DNA from: Alloactinosynnema sp. L-07
Lineage (GTDB): Bacteria > Actinomycetota > Actinomycetes > Mycobacteriales > Pseudonocardiaceae
DNA: 64,000 bases
Reading direction: 5' to 3'
Assembly: GCF_900070365.1 (NCBI RefSeq)
Contig: NZ_LN850107.1
Span: forward strand, 2,294,001-2,358,000
Shown: positions 34,940-44,259 of the stretch, one piece after another
Layout of the letters: each line of letters opens with the position of its first letter
How positions within the stretch are numbered: the stretch's first letter is position 1
Position numbers and translations under genes: made by a program
The notes under the pieces: model-generated
What the model was told of the DNA's origin: nothing
The model's input: the letters and a program-made list of their open reading frames with translations, nothing else
The model's database searches: none

Positions 34940-36132
34940 GGCTCCATCATGCTCGATCGGTCCCGCGCGCGTTCCAACAGGACGCGTTCGGCCGGGTTGG
35001 CCGTCAGCTCGATTGCCCGGCCGTACGCCTCGACCGCGTCGGTGTGGCGGCCGAGGCGGCGGAGAAGATCCGCGCGGATGGCGTGGAAGACGTGGTAGCC
35101 CGGCAGGTCCAGGGCGTCCACGAGGTCGAGAGCCGCGGCCGGACCGTCCACTTCGGCGACGGCGACCGCGCGGTTGAGCGCGACGACCGGGGTCGGGGCG
35201 AAGTCGAGGAGCTGGTCGTAGAGGTCGCGGATCTGCTGCCAGTCGGTCGGCGACTCGCTGTGCACGGCGTTGATCGCGGCCTGGATCTGGTATGGCCCTG
35301 GCTGGTCGCGGCGAAGACAGCGGCGGACCAGCTCGTGTCCCTCGGCGATCAGGTCCACATCCCACCGGGCGCGGTCCTGGTCGGCCAGCCGGACCAGGTC
35401 GCCGTGGGCGTCGACCCTGGCCGGGCGGCGCGACGCGATGAGCAGCATCAGCGCGAGCAGGCCGATGACCTCGGGTTCGTCTGGCATCAGCTGGGCCAAC
35501 AGCCTGCCCAGCCGAATCGCCTCCGCGCACAGGTCGTCGCGGGTGGCATGGTCGCCGGAGGTGGCGGTGTAGCCCTCGTTGAAGATCAGGTAGACCACGG
35601 CGAGGGCGGGGCGCAGCCGGTCGGGCAGGTCGGCTTCCTCGGGCACCCGATACGGGATGCGGGCGTCGCGGATCTTGGCCTTGGCCCGGACCAGGCGCTG
35701 GGCCATGGTGGACTCGGGCACCAGGAACGCGTGCGCGATCTCGGCGGTGGTGAGGCCGCCGAGCAGCCGCAGGGTGAGCGCGACCTGGGCGGCGGGCGCC
35801 AGCGCCGGGTGGCAGCAGGTGAAGATCAGCCGGAGCCGGTCGTCCCGCACGGCGGCCTCCTCGATCTCGTCCTCGTCGGCGTGGGTGAGCGCGGCCTGGG
35901 CGTGCCGGTCGGCCCGCGACGCCTCGCGGCGCAGCCGGTCGATGGCGCGGCGGCGGGCGGTGGTGATGATCCAGCCCGCCGGGCTGGGCGGGACACCTTC
36001 GTTCGGCCACCGCTCGACGGCGGCGGCGAACGCGTCCTGGACCGCTTCCTCGGCGATGTCGATGTCGCCGAAGACGCGGACCAGGACGGCCACCGCGCGC
36101 CCGTATTCCTCGCGGTAGATCCGGTCGAGCAT
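34936..36132 (-). CDS. ECF-type sigma factor with a long C-terminal TPR-like extension (ECF42-like)
   Basis: 398 residues. Sigma region 2 ([43 protein letters not shown]) and region 4 ([31 protein letters not shown]) occupy the first ~185 residues. The remainder is the DUF6596/TPR-like helical extension typical of ECF42 sigma factors, which work without an anti-sigma factor and are paired with YCII/DGPF proteins. The ATG at 36132 overlaps the YCII stop (ATGA). Downstream coupling to a HipA-like kinase is the unusual feature and might place the sigma factor under phosphorylation control. Confidence 0.9.
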   Translation of the reverse strand: MLDRIYREEYGRAVAVLVRVFGDIDIAEEAVQDAFAAAVERWPNEGVPPSPAGWIITTARRRAIDRLRREASRADRHAQAALTHADEDEIEEAAVRDDRLRLIFTCCHPALAPAAQVALTLRLLGGLTTAEIAHAFLVPESTMAQRLVRAKAKIRDARIPYRVPEEADLPDRLRPALAVVYLIFNEGYTATSGDHATRDDLCAEAIRLGRLLAQLMPDEPEVIGLLALMLLIASRRPARVDAHGDLVRLADQDRARWDVDLIAEGHELVRRCLRRDQPGPYQIQAAINAVHSESPTDWQQIRDLYDQLLDFAPTPVVALNRAVAVAEVDGPAAALDLVDALDLPGYHVFHAIRADLLRRLGRHTDAVEAYGRAIELTANPAERVLLERARDRSSMMEP

Positions 36133-36479
36133 CAGCCCGTTTCCCGGAAGGGGCGCACCTCGAGCGGCAGGGTGGTGATCTCGGTGAACTTGCGCGCCCA
36201 GTCGAGGGCGGCGTCGAGGTCGGGCACGTCGATCACGGTGAACCCGCCGACGAATTCCTTGCCCTCGGCGAACGGCCCGTCGGTGGTGATGATCTCGTCG
36301 TCCTTGGCGCTGACGACGGTGGCGGTGTGCGGGCGGTGCAGCCGGGCGGTGAACACCCAGGCGCCCGCGGCCTTGAGTTCGTCGCTCCAGGCCTCGACCT
36401 GGCGCATGATCGGGTCGAGGAACTCGGCGGGCGGCGGTTCCATGTCGGGCTCGTAGACCGACAGCAGGTACTGGGTCAT
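36132..36479 (-). CDS. YCII-related (DGPF) protein paired with the ECF sigma factor
   Basis: 115 residues: [34 protein letters not shown] (the DGPF motif) and a ferredoxin-like beta/alpha pattern. The ATG at 36479 has AGGAGGAAG upstream; a frame to 36527 lacks one. It is the first gene of the YCII-sigma-HipA-DUF3037 operon. YCII proteins next to ECF42 sigma factors are thought to act in the same stress signalling, without defined biochemistry. Confidence 0.88.
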   Translation of the reverse strand: MTQYLLSVYEPDMEPPPAEFLDPIMRQVEAWSDELKAAGAWVFTARLHRPHTATVVSAKDDEIITTDGPFAEGKEFVGGFTVIDVPDLDAALDWARKFTEITTLPLEVRPFRETG

Positions 36480-36577
36480 CGGACTTCCTCCTGGCCTGCG
36501 GGAGCGTGGCTCGTGCCTGCTCCTCACCCTCTATACGAACAGCACTCCCCCGGTTCGACACCTCGGCGAAGGTTTCT

Positions 36578-37366
36578 TCACCAATGCTTCGGACGGGCCA
36601 GACCCGCCGGGATCGTGGTCGTCGCGTCGCCCTTCGCGGCGTTGAGCTGAAATTGGGTCAGGAATAGCGCGTCGGCGAGGATGGCCCCGTGGACCTGGGC
36701 GTCACGGAAGTCGGCGCCGATGACGTCGGCCCTGGTCAGGTCCGCCTCGCGCAGGTCGGCGGCGATGAGCAGGGCGCCACGCAGGCTCGCACCGCGCAGG
36801 TCGGCGCGGCGCAGATTCGCGCCGATGAGGTCTGATTTGCGGCGTTTGGCCCGCAAGCCCGATCGGGCCTGGTCGCTGGCCTGGATCAGCACCTGGTTGA
36901 CCGCGTGCCGGTGCGCGGCGACGTCGAGCGCGAGCAGGGCGTCCGGGTCCGACTTGGTCAGCAGAGTGGTCTCGTCGTAGGCACGCTGGAGGTCGGCGGT
37001 CAGTCCTGGCGCGAAGGTGAGGGCGTCGGCGAGGTACCAGAGCAGCTCGTGCAGGACCCGCAGCACGCCGAAGGCGTCGAACTGCCGCTGGGCGATCGCC
37101 GGGTCGTCGCGCCAGGTCCGGCCGCCGAAGGTGACCTGCACGACCTGCTGGCCCGCGCCGAAGCACTCGTAGACCGTGCAACCCGGAAAGCCGCTCTCGC
37201 GCAGGCTGGTGTGCATGCCGCAGCGGTAGTCGGCGAGCAGGTTCTTACACGGCCGCCCGGCGGGTTTGTCGAACCCGAAGTCCGCCGACTTGGCGAACGC
37301 CAGCCCCACACAGCACAGGGCGGCGCAGCGGGAACAGTCGGCACGCAGGTGGGTAACGTCAGTCAT
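36578..37366 (-). CDS. Cys-rich pentapeptide-repeat protein
   Basis: 262 residues. The N-terminal 65 residues are cysteine-rich (CSRCAALCC, then [24 protein letters not shown]), suggesting a metal or Fe-S site. The C-terminal part is a pentapeptide repeat helix ([34 protein letters not shown]). It overlaps the stop of the upstream phosphotransferase-like gene by eight bases, so the two are coupled. Some pentapeptide proteins mimic DNA and protect gyrase, but most of this architecture are uncharacterised. Confidence 0.83.
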   Translation of the reverse strand: MTDVTHLRADCSRCAALCCVGLAFAKSADFGFDKPAGRPCKNLLADYRCGMHTSLRESGFPGCTVYECFGAGQQVVQVTFGGRTWRDDPAIAQRQFDAFGVLRVLHELLWYLADALTFAPGLTADLQRAYDETTLLTKSDPDALLALDVAAHRHAVNQVLIQASDQARSGLRAKRRKSDLIGANLRRADLRGASLRGALLIAADLREADLTRADVIGADFRDAQVHGAILADALFLTQFQLNAAKGDATTTIPAGLARPKHW

Positions 37367-39821
37367 CGACCACCAGTGTGACGGTTCCCTTCGCGCCGTC
37401 CACGCGCACCCGGTCCCCGGTGGACAGTCGCGTGGTGGCGTTGCCGCAGCCGACCACCGCCGGGATGCCGAGTTCGCGGGCGACGATCGCGGCGTGCGAC
37501 AGCGGCGCGCCCACATCGGTGACGATCGCCGCCGCACGCGGGAACAGCGGGGTCCAGCCGACGTTGGTCACCGTGGTCACCAGGATCTCGCCCGGCCGCA
37601 GCGCCGCCGCTTCGTCCACAGTGGACACCACGCGGGCGGTGCCGTCGACGACGCCGACCGCGCCGGGGAAGCCGGTGATCGCCTCACCAAGGGGCTTGTG
37701 GTCGGCGGTGGCGTCGAACAGGTCGGACCGGCGGTCCGGGTCGGCGGCCCACGCCTCCGGGTCGAACCGGCCGCGAATCAGGGTCGGATACGGCGGCAGC
37801 GCGCGATACCGGTCGTAAGCGGCCCGTTGCGCCGGAACGGTCGCGAGCGGGGACTCGTCCCCATCGAGAACCGCGACGATCTGGTCGATGGGCAGGAAGA
37901 ACAGGTCGGCCCCGTGGCCGGTCAGGTCGCCCGCGCGCAGCACGAACGCCCGCAGCACCCAGAACGCGCGGACCATCTCCGACCGCGCCCGCTCCCTGGC
38001 CCGCGCCACCTCGGCGGCCCGGTCGAGCTGCCTGCGCACCCGCTTGGCCTTGCCGGGGTGCCGCTCGACCAGCCGCTGCCACGCGGCGTCACGGGCGGCG
38101 GCCTGCCGGTCGAGCAGCGCGCGCGGGTCGAGCTCACCCACGGTGTCGATGAGCCGGTCGATCCAGGCCGGGTCCTCGGCGGGGCGCGGTTCGGCGATCT
38201 CGAACTCGTCGGGGCAACGATGTCCCCAGGTCGCGGCATAGCCAGCGCGGTCGAGCTTGCCCGCGCGCAGCCGGGCGAGACCGAGCAGCGGGCCGAGGCT
38301 GGCCAACTCGTCACCGTCGGCGTGCAGGCCGGTCATGAGAGTGGTGGCGTCGGCGTCGCCGACGAGGTCGCGCAGGGCCCGCTCCAGTTTGACCGGCCCG
38401 GCGCCGCGCGCGCCCGTGTCCAGGACCCGGCAGGTCTCGTGCAGCAGGGAGTCCAGGTCGGAGCGCCACAGCTCGGCCAAGGCGCGTGGGTCGGCCGCGG
38501 CGGCGATGTCTTCGCGCAGGTCCCGGCAGCGGATCGGGGTATCGGCCACCAGCTGCGGCAGCTTGCGGCGATAGGCGACGGCTTCCTTGGCGAACGGGAT
38601 GGCCGCGCGGATCACCGCGAGCCGCGACATCGGCAGCGGCGGAATCTCCACGTCCTCGGGGATGCGGCCGAGGGTCTGCTCACTCTGTTTGCGGACGGCG
38701 GCGCCCATCCCCACGGCGGCCGCGGCGGCGGTGGAGACGCTGAGGTTGAGATAGAAGCGGCCGCCGATGTTGCCGGTGATGCGGTAGGGGCCGACGGCGG
38801 CCGAGGACAGGATCTTGACCAGTGACCACGTCGCGGGCGTCATCACGCTGGGGACGGCCTCGCCGAGATTGACGCAGGTCCACAGGTAGTCGCCGCCGAG
38901 GGTGTCGTTCCACTCGACCCCGGCGGGCCGCAGCGTGGTGATCGGGCGGGCCTGCAGGATGCTGAACCGGCCGTCGCGCAGCGCCCACTCGACGTCCATC
39001 GGCGTGCCGTAGAGCTCCTCGATCCGCGCGCCGAGGACGGCCAACTCGACGGCTTGCGTGTCGTCGAGCACCGGGGTGCGGCGTCGATCGTCGGGCACCG
39101 GACGTTCCCCGGTCCCGGTGTCGGTGCCGACCGTCATGACGGTCTTGTCGGCGATCTCGCGGCTGATCACGTGGCCGTCGCCGACGACATAGGTGTCCGG
39201 GGTGACCTGCCCGCCGACGACTGCCTCCCCGAGCCCCCACGCGGCGTTGACCACCTGCTCGTCGCGGGCGCCCGTCAGCGGGTTCGCGGTGAACAGCACG
39301 CCCGCGGCGTCGGCCGGAACCAGCTCCTGCACGACGACGGCGATGGCCACGTCCTCGGCGTCGATCCCGTGGTGGGCGCGGTAGCCGATGGCTCGCTCGG
39401 TCCACAGGGAGGCCCAACACCGTTTGACCGCGTCGAGCACGGCCTCGGCCCCGCAGACGTTGAGGAACGAGTCGTGCTGGCCCGCGAAAGACAGCTCGGG
39501 CAGGTCCTCGGCGGTCGCCGACGACCGCACCGCGACCGGCCCGGTGGGCACCGCGTCCCGGATCGCCTGGGCCACCGAGGGCGGGATGTCCTGCGCCGCG
39601 AACAGCGCCGCGATCCGTTCGGCCGCGTTGTCCCTGGTCAGCGCGTCGCGAAGGTCGTCATCGAGTCCACTGGCCACGAACACGCGGTAGGCGTCGGTGG
39701 TGATGTGGATGCCCGGCGGCACGGGCAGCCCGGCCCGCGCGAGCGTGGCGAGCGACGCTCCTTTGCCTCCGACGGTGTCGAGATCGGCTCCGGCGGCGTC
39801 CAGCGGCAGTGTCACGATCAT
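37359..39821 (-). CDS. PEP-synthase-like / rifampin-phosphotransferase-like dikinase
   Basis: 820 residues. N-terminal ATP-binding region (GGKGASLATLARAGLPVPPG, VRSSATAEDLPELSFAGQHDSFLNV, VVVQELVPADAAGVLFTANP, DVEWALRDGRFSILQARPI). The C-terminal swivelling phospho-histidine domain has PLSHAAIVARELGIPAVVG with the transfer histidine. A middle domain of about 400 residues separates them, as in rifampin phosphotransferases, which lack the PEP-synthase TIM barrel. It probably phosphorylates a small molecule using ATP. The substrate is not known; rifamycin is only one possibility. It is divergent from the S4-domain gene. Confidence 0.83.
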   Translation of the reverse strand: MIVTLPLDAAGADLDTVGGKGASLATLARAGLPVPPGIHITTDAYRVFVASGLDDDLRDALTRDNAAERIAALFAAQDIPPSVAQAIRDAVPTGPVAVRSSATAEDLPELSFAGQHDSFLNVCGAEAVLDAVKRCWASLWTERAIGYRAHHGIDAEDVAIAVVVQELVPADAAGVLFTANPLTGARDEQVVNAAWGLGEAVVGGQVTPDTYVVGDGHVISREIADKTVMTVGTDTGTGERPVPDDRRRTPVLDDTQAVELAVLGARIEELYGTPMDVEWALRDGRFSILQARPITTLRPAGVEWNDTLGGDYLWTCVNLGEAVPSVMTPATWSLVKILSSAAVGPYRITGNIGGRFYLNLSVSTAAAAAVGMGAAVRKQSEQTLGRIPEDVEIPPLPMSRLAVIRAAIPFAKEAVAYRRKLPQLVADTPIRCRDLREDIAAAADPRALAELWRSDLDSLLHETCRVLDTGARGAGPVKLERALRDLVGDADATTLMTGLHADGDELASLGPLLGLARLRAGKLDRAGYAATWGHRCPDEFEIAEPRPAEDPAWIDRLIDTVGELDPRALLDRQAAARDAAWQRLVERHPGKAKRVRRQLDRAAEVARARERARSEMVRAFWVLRAFVLRAGDLTGHGADLFFLPIDQIVAVLDGDESPLATVPAQRAAYDRYRALPPYPTLIRGRFDPEAWAADPDRRSDLFDATADHKPLGEAITGFPGAVGVVDGTARVVSTVDEAAALRPGEILVTTVTNVGWTPLFPRAAAIVTDVGAPLSHAAIVARELGIPAVVGCGNATTRLSTGDRVRVDGAKGTVTLVVDD

Positions 39822-39880
39822 GCCGCCATACTGTCAGGTATGGCGGCCACGCGCGGGCGAACCCGCCATTATGTAGTGCT

Positions 39881-40246
39881 GTGGAGTCCACTCGTGTTGA
39901 TCGCTGGCTTTGGGCGGTCCGGCTGACCAAGACCCGCCCCGACGCCGCCGCTGCCTGTCGCGGCGGCCATGTCCGGGTCAACGACCGTCCCGCCAAACCC
40001 GCGACGGTCGTGGTACCTGGGGACGAGGTGCGGGCCAGGGTGGGCGACACGACCCGAATCCTCGAGGTCGTGCGCGTGATCCAGAAACGGGTCGGCGCGG
40101 CCGACGCCGCCACCTGTTTCATCGACCGCACGCCACCGCCGCCGCCGGTGGCCGCCGCCCCCGTGGCCCGCCGGGACCGGGGCGCGGGCCGACCGACGAA
40201 GCGGGAGCGGCGGGTGTTGGACCGGTTCCGCACCGGCCAGCCCTGA
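39881..40246 (+). CDS. S4-domain RNA-binding protein (HslR/Hsp15-like)
   Basis: 121 residues. The S4 domain runs DRWLWAVRLTKTRPDAAAACRGGHVRVNDRPAKPATVVVPGDEV, close to Hsp15, which binds stalled 50S subunits carrying nascent chains. A basic, proline-rich tail follows (RRDRGAGRPTKRERR). The likely start is the GTG at 39881. No Shine-Dalgarno is visible, but TATGTA (39870-39875) sits where a -10 element would place the transcript start at the GTG, so leaderless translation is plausible. Confidence 0.87.
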   Translation: MESTRVDRWLWAVRLTKTRPDAAAACRGGHVRVNDRPAKPATVVVPGDEVRARVGDTTRILEVVRVIQKRVGAADAATCFIDRTPPPPPVAAAPVARRDRGAGRPTKRERRVLDRFRTGQP

Positions 40247-40322
40247 TCGCCACCGGCTCGCTTCTGGGGGCGAACGATCAAGGGGCGCCGGTTCCGGGCC
40301 GCCCATCTTCTCCAGGTGTTTG

Positions 40323-41660
40323 CTACACCGCGCCGGGTCCGCTCAGGGCGAGTTCGGCCATCCTGACCTCCGGCTGGTGCGCCCGCAGGATCGATTGCAG
40401 GATCTCGCCGGACCGCACGGCGTTGTTGGACAGCAGCGACGAGGTGATGCCGTGCGAGTGCTCGGTGGCCCCACCCTGCAGGTAGATCCCGGCGCGCACG
40501 TCGGGCGCGGCGCGCACCCGGTAGTCGCGGGTCATGCTCAGGCGGCCGTGTTCGTCGCGGACGCAGTCGGCGGCCAGGTCGCCGAGCAGGGCCAGCGAGT
40601 CGTCGCCGCGGTAGCCGGTGGCGTAGACGACGACGTCGCTGTCCAGGACGGTGCGCTCGCCGGTGGTCATCGATTCCACCGTCACCCGCACGCCGTCGCC
40701 GTGATCAGTGATCTCGGTTGGCCGGGAGACGTTGAACATGCGCAGCCGCTGGTGGCCGGTGACCTTCTCCTGGTACACGCGCCGGTAGAGGTCGTCGATC
40801 AGCTCGATGTCGACCACCGAGTAGTTCGTGTTGGCGTGGTAGCCCATGATCTTGCGCTTGACGTCCTCGGGAGCGAGATAGAACTCGTCCACCGCGGCCG
40901 GGTCGAACACGCGGTTGGCGAAGGCGCTGTCGTCGGCGGGGCTGTAGCCGAAGCGGGAGAACACCGAGCACACCTCAGCGTTGGGGAAGCGGGTGTGCAG
41001 CAGCGCGGTCACCTCGGCCGCGCTCTGGCCCGCCCCGATCACCACGAAACGTGACGCGGACTCCCGATCGAGGGTGTCGATGTCGCGCATCAGCGTGCTG
41101 TTGTGCCACACACGGTCACTAGCGCGCACACCGTCGGGCAGGTTCGGCCGCAGGCCGGTGGCGAGGACCAGGTTGCGCGCGCGCACCGTCCGCGGGTCGC
41201 CGCCCGCGGTCGGCCGGGAGACGACGTCGAAGTACTCGACCTTGCCATCGATCGTGACCGGGTTGACCGCCGCGACCTCTTGGCCGTAGCTGACCTGATC
41301 GTCCACTTTGGCCGCACACCACTCGAAGTAGTCGTGGAACTCCACGCGCAGCGGGAAAAGCGTCTTGTGGTTGACGAAGTCGATCAACCGGCCGCGACTG
41401 TGCAGATAGGACAGGAAGCTGAACTCGCTCACCGGGTTGCGCAGCGTCACCAGGTCCTTGAGGAACGAGACCTGCATCGTGGCGTCGTCGATGAGCATGC
41501 CCCGGTGCCAGCCGAATTTGGGTTGGCGTTCCAGGAAGTGCGCGGTCACCGGTCGCGCGCCGGAGGTGTTCGCCTCGGCGACCGCGATGGCCAGACTCAG
41601 GTTGGACGGCCCGAAGCCGACGCCGACGATGTCATGGACCGGTGTGCCCTCGCCCTGCAT
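40323..41660 (-). CDS. L-ornithine/L-lysine N-monooxygenase (SidA/PvdA/IucD family)
   Basis: 445 residues. FAD-binding GVGFGPSNLSLAIAV at the N-terminus, WHRGMLIDDATMQVSFLKDLVTLRNP, the NADPH site GAGQSAAEV and the C-terminal YATGYR motif define the N-hydroxylating monooxygenase family. It makes N-hydroxy-ornithine or N-hydroxy-lysine for hydroxamate siderophores. The ATG at 41660 has GAGGGG eight bases upstream. It is divergent from a formyltransferase across an iron-box palindrome, matching the coelichelin pair CchB/CchA. Confidence 0.92.
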   Translation of the reverse strand: MQGEGTPVHDIVGVGFGPSNLSLAIAVAEANTSGARPVTAHFLERQPKFGWHRGMLIDDATMQVSFLKDLVTLRNPVSEFSFLSYLHSRGRLIDFVNHKTLFPLRVEFHDYFEWCAAKVDDQVSYGQEVAAVNPVTIDGKVEYFDVVSRPTAGGDPRTVRARNLVLATGLRPNLPDGVRASDRVWHNSTLMRDIDTLDRESASRFVVIGAGQSAAEVTALLHTRFPNAEVCSVFSRFGYSPADDSAFANRVFDPAAVDEFYLAPEDVKRKIMGYHANTNYSVVDIELIDDLYRRVYQEKVTGHQRLRMFNVSRPTEITDHGDGVRVTVESMTTGERTVLDSDVVVYATGYRGDDSLALLGDLAADCVRDEHGRLSMTRDYRVRAAPDVRAGIYLQGGATEHSHGITSSLLSNNAVRSGEILQSILRAHQPEVRMAELALSGPGAV

Positions 41661-41717
41661 CTTCGTTACCCCTCGTTGGTTCCGATGGTGTGATCTACGG
41701 TGAACGAAGGTCACCCT

Positions 41718-41744
41718 AGCCTAAGTTAGGCTAGGCTAAGCTGC
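41718..41744. promoter_or_regulatory. IdeR/DmdR-type iron box
   Basis: TAGCCTAAGTTAGGCTA (41718-41734) is a perfect 8-1-8 palindrome, overlapping TTAGGCTAGGCTAAG (41726-41740), which resembles the consensus TTAGGTTAGGCTAACCTAA. It lies between the divergent N-monooxygenase and formyltransferase genes and should repress both when iron is plentiful. Confidence 0.85.
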
Positions 41745-41793
41745 ACCTGATTGGGTGTCGTGCACCACCGTGCGGGACGATGAGAGGAGCCCC

Positions 41794-42729
41794 ATGCGGG
41801 TCGTCATGTTCGGGTACCAGACCTGGGGCCACCGGACGCTGCGGGCGTTGCTGGACTCGGAGCACGAGGTCGCCCTGGTGGTGACCCATCCGAAGTCCGA
41901 CCACGCCTATGAGCGCATCTGGTCTGACTCGGTGGCCGATCTGGCCGCCGACCACGGCGTCGAGGTCATGCTGCGCAACCGCCCCGACGAGGACGTGATG
42001 GCCCGTCTGCAGGCGTTGGAGCCCGACCTCATCGTGGCGAACAACTGGCGCACGTACATCCCGCCGAAGATCTTCACCCTGCCCCGGCACGGCACGCTCA
42101 ACGTGCACGACTCGCTGCTGCCCGCCTACGCGGGCTTCTCCCCGTTGATCTGGGCCCTCATCAACGGCGAGAAGGAGGTGGGCCTGACCGCCCACATGAT
42201 GGACGACGAACTCGACGCCGGGGCGATCGTCCTGCAGCGCGCGATCCCGGTCGGCGATCGGGACACCACGACCGACCTGTTCCACAAGACGATCGACCTG
42301 ATCGCCCCCGTGGTCGCCGAGTGTCTGGACCAGATCGCCACCGGGACCGCGGTCCTCACCCCGCAGGACCGGACAAAGGCGACGTTCTTCCACAAGCGGG
42401 CGATCGAGGACAGCCTCATCGACTGGACGTGGTCGGCCGAGGAACTCGACCGCCTGGTCCGCGCCCTGTCCGACCCGTACCCCAACGCCTTCACCTTCCA
42501 CAACGGCAGGCGCCTGCGGATCCTGCGAGCCTCGGTGTCCCGCGCGAACTACGGCGGCACCCCCGGCCGCGTCTTCATCCGCGAGGGCGACGGTGTGGCG
42601 ATCGTCGCGGGCCCGGAAGCGCGTCGGGGCCAAGGCAAGGCACTGGTGATCGAGCGCATTCGCCTCGACGACGGCACCGAGCTGTCGGCCACGGACTACT
42701 TCCGCACGATGGGCGGCTACTTGCGCTGA
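41794..42729 (+). CDS. Hydroxyornithine N-formyltransferase-like protein (CchA-like)
   Basis: A 311-residue formyl-tetrahydrofolate-dependent transferase of the methionyl-tRNA formyltransferase fold. NVHDSLLPAYAGFSPLIWALINGE holds the catalytic histidine, with NNWRTYIP and a later aspartate (MDDELDAGAIVLQ). The C-terminal OB-like domain is shorter than in Fmt. The ATG at 41794 follows GAGAGGAG. Sharing an iron box with an ornithine monooxygenase, it should formylate N5-hydroxyornithine rather than Met-tRNA. No dedicated NRPS is adjacent. Confidence 0.87.
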   Translation: MRVVMFGYQTWGHRTLRALLDSEHEVALVVTHPKSDHAYERIWSDSVADLAADHGVEVMLRNRPDEDVMARLQALEPDLIVANNWRTYIPPKIFTLPRHGTLNVHDSLLPAYAGFSPLIWALINGEKEVGLTAHMMDDELDAGAIVLQRAIPVGDRDTTTDLFHKTIDLIAPVVAECLDQIATGTAVLTPQDRTKATFFHKRAIEDSLIDWTWSAEELDRLVRALSDPYPNAFTFHNGRRLRILRASVSRANYGGTPGRVFIREGDGVAIVAGPEARRGQGKALVIERIRLDDGTELSATDYFRTMGGYLR

Positions 42730-42733
42730 CACA

Positions 42734-42768
42734 CAGCTGTGCCGCACGGATCCCGTGCGGCACAGCTG
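42734..42768. terminator. Perfect 16-bp hairpin between convergent genes
   Basis: Arms 42734-42749 and 42753-42768 pair completely around a three-base loop, between the formyltransferase stop and the stop of the minus-strand gene at 42777. Probably a bidirectional terminator. Confidence 0.85.
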
Positions 42769-42776
42769 ATCGTGAG

Positions 42777-43616
42777 TCACCGCCAGGGCGGCGCGGGACG
42801 ACAGACAGGCAGTTCGCTAGTCCGTGACCCATGGTCGAACATCTGGGTGCCGTCCGGGGTTTCGTAGCAGTCGTCGGTCCACGCGGGATCGTTGACGCTG
42901 TCGAGCAGTAAGCCCGCACTGTCGTAGGCGCGGACGATCGCGCGTCGCGGCGACTCCGGGATCGACCAGGTCGCCGGGTGCACGAAGCGGGCCAAGTAGG
43001 TGCGGTTGGCGATCACGGCTTCGACGGTCTGTCCCCCGACGGTGACCCTCACCTTGGCGATGTCCGGGCTGATCCGGCCGCCGACCAGTTCGGTGCCCCG
43101 CGCGCCTGGGCGCTTTCCTGGCGCACCGCCCGCGTCGCCGCCCGCGGACGCGGTGTCGACGTCGATGCTCACGTGGCCGGGCAGCCAGCCCACGTCGGGC
43201 ACCCCGCTGAACCCGCCGTCGAACGGCGTCTCAGGACCGCCGATCTCGCAGTACACGACGCTGGACCTGGTGTAGAGCAGCGCGAGCCTGCCCGCGTCGT
43301 CGGCGATCAGGTTGAAGACCTGGGCGCCGCTGGCACATCCCTGCTCCATTCGCGCCCGCTCCGCCGAGTCGAGTCCGGGGATCACCGGCACCGGTGGGCC
43401 CGCGGCCGACGTCGCGCCGGGTGGGCCCGCAGTAGGCCCGCCGCGCTGCGGCAACAGGAAGACCACCGCCAGGGCCACGGCACCGAGCGCGCCCGCGGCG
43501 CTGAGGGCTGGGACCCAGCGGGTGCGCTTGGTGCGCATCGCGCGCTGGAGGTCGGCACGGATGGCCAGGTGGCGGTCGAGCGGCAGGTCGCGCTCGACGG
43601 GGGGCGTGGTGTTCAT
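42777..43616 (-). CDS. Single-pass membrane protein coupled to an ECF sigma factor
   Basis: 279 residues. About 35 cytosolic residues (RDLPLDRHLAIRADLQRAMRTKRTR), one transmembrane helix (WVPALSAAGALGAVALAVVFLL) and a large extracytoplasmic region. Its ATG overlaps the sigma-factor stop (ATGA). By position and topology it may be the sensor or anti-sigma partner, but no zinc-binding anti-sigma motif is visible in the short N-terminal part. The extracytoplasmic domain is not recognised. Confidence 0.75.
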   Translation of the reverse strand: MNTTPPVERDLPLDRHLAIRADLQRAMRTKRTRWVPALSAAGALGAVALAVVFLLPQRGGPTAGPPGATSAAGPPVPVIPGLDSAERARMEQGCASGAQVFNLIADDAGRLALLYTRSSVVYCEIGGPETPFDGGFSGVPDVGWLPGHVSIDVDTASAGGDAGGAPGKRPGARGTELVGGRISPDIAKVRVTVGGQTVEAVIANRTYLARFVHPATWSIPESPRRAIVRAYDSAGLLLDSVNDPAWTDDCYETPDGTQMFDHGSRTSELPVCRPAPPWR

Positions 43617-44209
43617 CGTTCCTCCGAGATGGCGACGGTGAGTGGCTGGGCGTTGGCGACCAGGCGGGTCAGCCGGGATCTGGCCTTGCTGACCCTGGCC
43701 CGGACGCTGCCTTCGGCGATGCCAAGGACGGCGGCGGCCTCGGCGTAGGAGACCTCCGACCACACGCACAGGGCGAGGGCTTCGCGTTCGTTGCGGGGCA
43801 GCTTGTTCACCGCCGCCAGCAGGTCGGCCATCCGCCGTTGGTCGTCGACGCGGTCGGCGACCTGGTCGGCGTGGTCCGGGATCGGCGGGTCGGGCTGGAG
43901 CTTGTCGAACAGCCGGACCCGCCGGGCCAACGTCCGCCGCCAGTTCCGCACCTCGTTGGTCGCCACCGCCAGCAGCCACGGCCGGGCGGACTCGTTCTCC
44001 AACACCACGCTGTCGCGTTTGCGCCAGGCCATGAGAAACGTGTTCTGCAGGTGTTCCTCCGCCGCCGCCCACGACGCGGTGAGTCGGAAGCAGTGGTTGT
44101 AGACCGCTTTCGCGTGGCGGTCGAACAGTGTGCCGAAGGCCGACTCGTCCCCGGACGCCGCTCGTGACCACAGGACGCGGTCATCTGGGTCATGGACCCG
44201 CTCGGTCAT
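43613..44209 (-). CDS. ECF RNA polymerase sigma factor
   Basis: 198 residues with region 2 (ESAFGTLFDRHAKAVYNHCFRLTASWAAAEEHLQNTFLMAWRKR) and region 4 (LPRNEREALALCVWSEVSYAEAAAVLGIAEGSVRARVSKARSRL). The ATG at 44209 follows AAGGGG; an ATG one codon earlier is too close. It is co-translated with the membrane protein downstream. Target promoters unknown. Confidence 0.9.
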   Translation of the reverse strand: MTERVHDPDDRVLWSRAASGDESAFGTLFDRHAKAVYNHCFRLTASWAAAEEHLQNTFLMAWRKRDSVVLENESARPWLLAVATNEVRNWRRTLARRVRLFDKLQPDPPIPDHADQVADRVDDQRRMADLLAAVNKLPRNEREALALCVWSEVSYAEAAAVLGIAEGSVRARVSKARSRLTRLVANAQPLTVAISEER

Positions 44210-44259
44210 CATTCCCCTTAGTGACCGGCAGCGGCACAAGTGTTGCCAAGGCTACGCGC

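Noticed and set aside
34163..36010. 615-codon frame spanning HipA-like gene and antisense-like Arg/Pro-rich sequence
   Set aside because: Only the part from 34939 is a protein family; the rest is an alternate frame of the sigma-factor gene.
37359..39821. True phosphoenolpyruvate synthase
   Set aside because: The C-terminal PEP-binding TIM barrel expected after the histidine domain is missing; the chain ends shortly after the swivelling domain.
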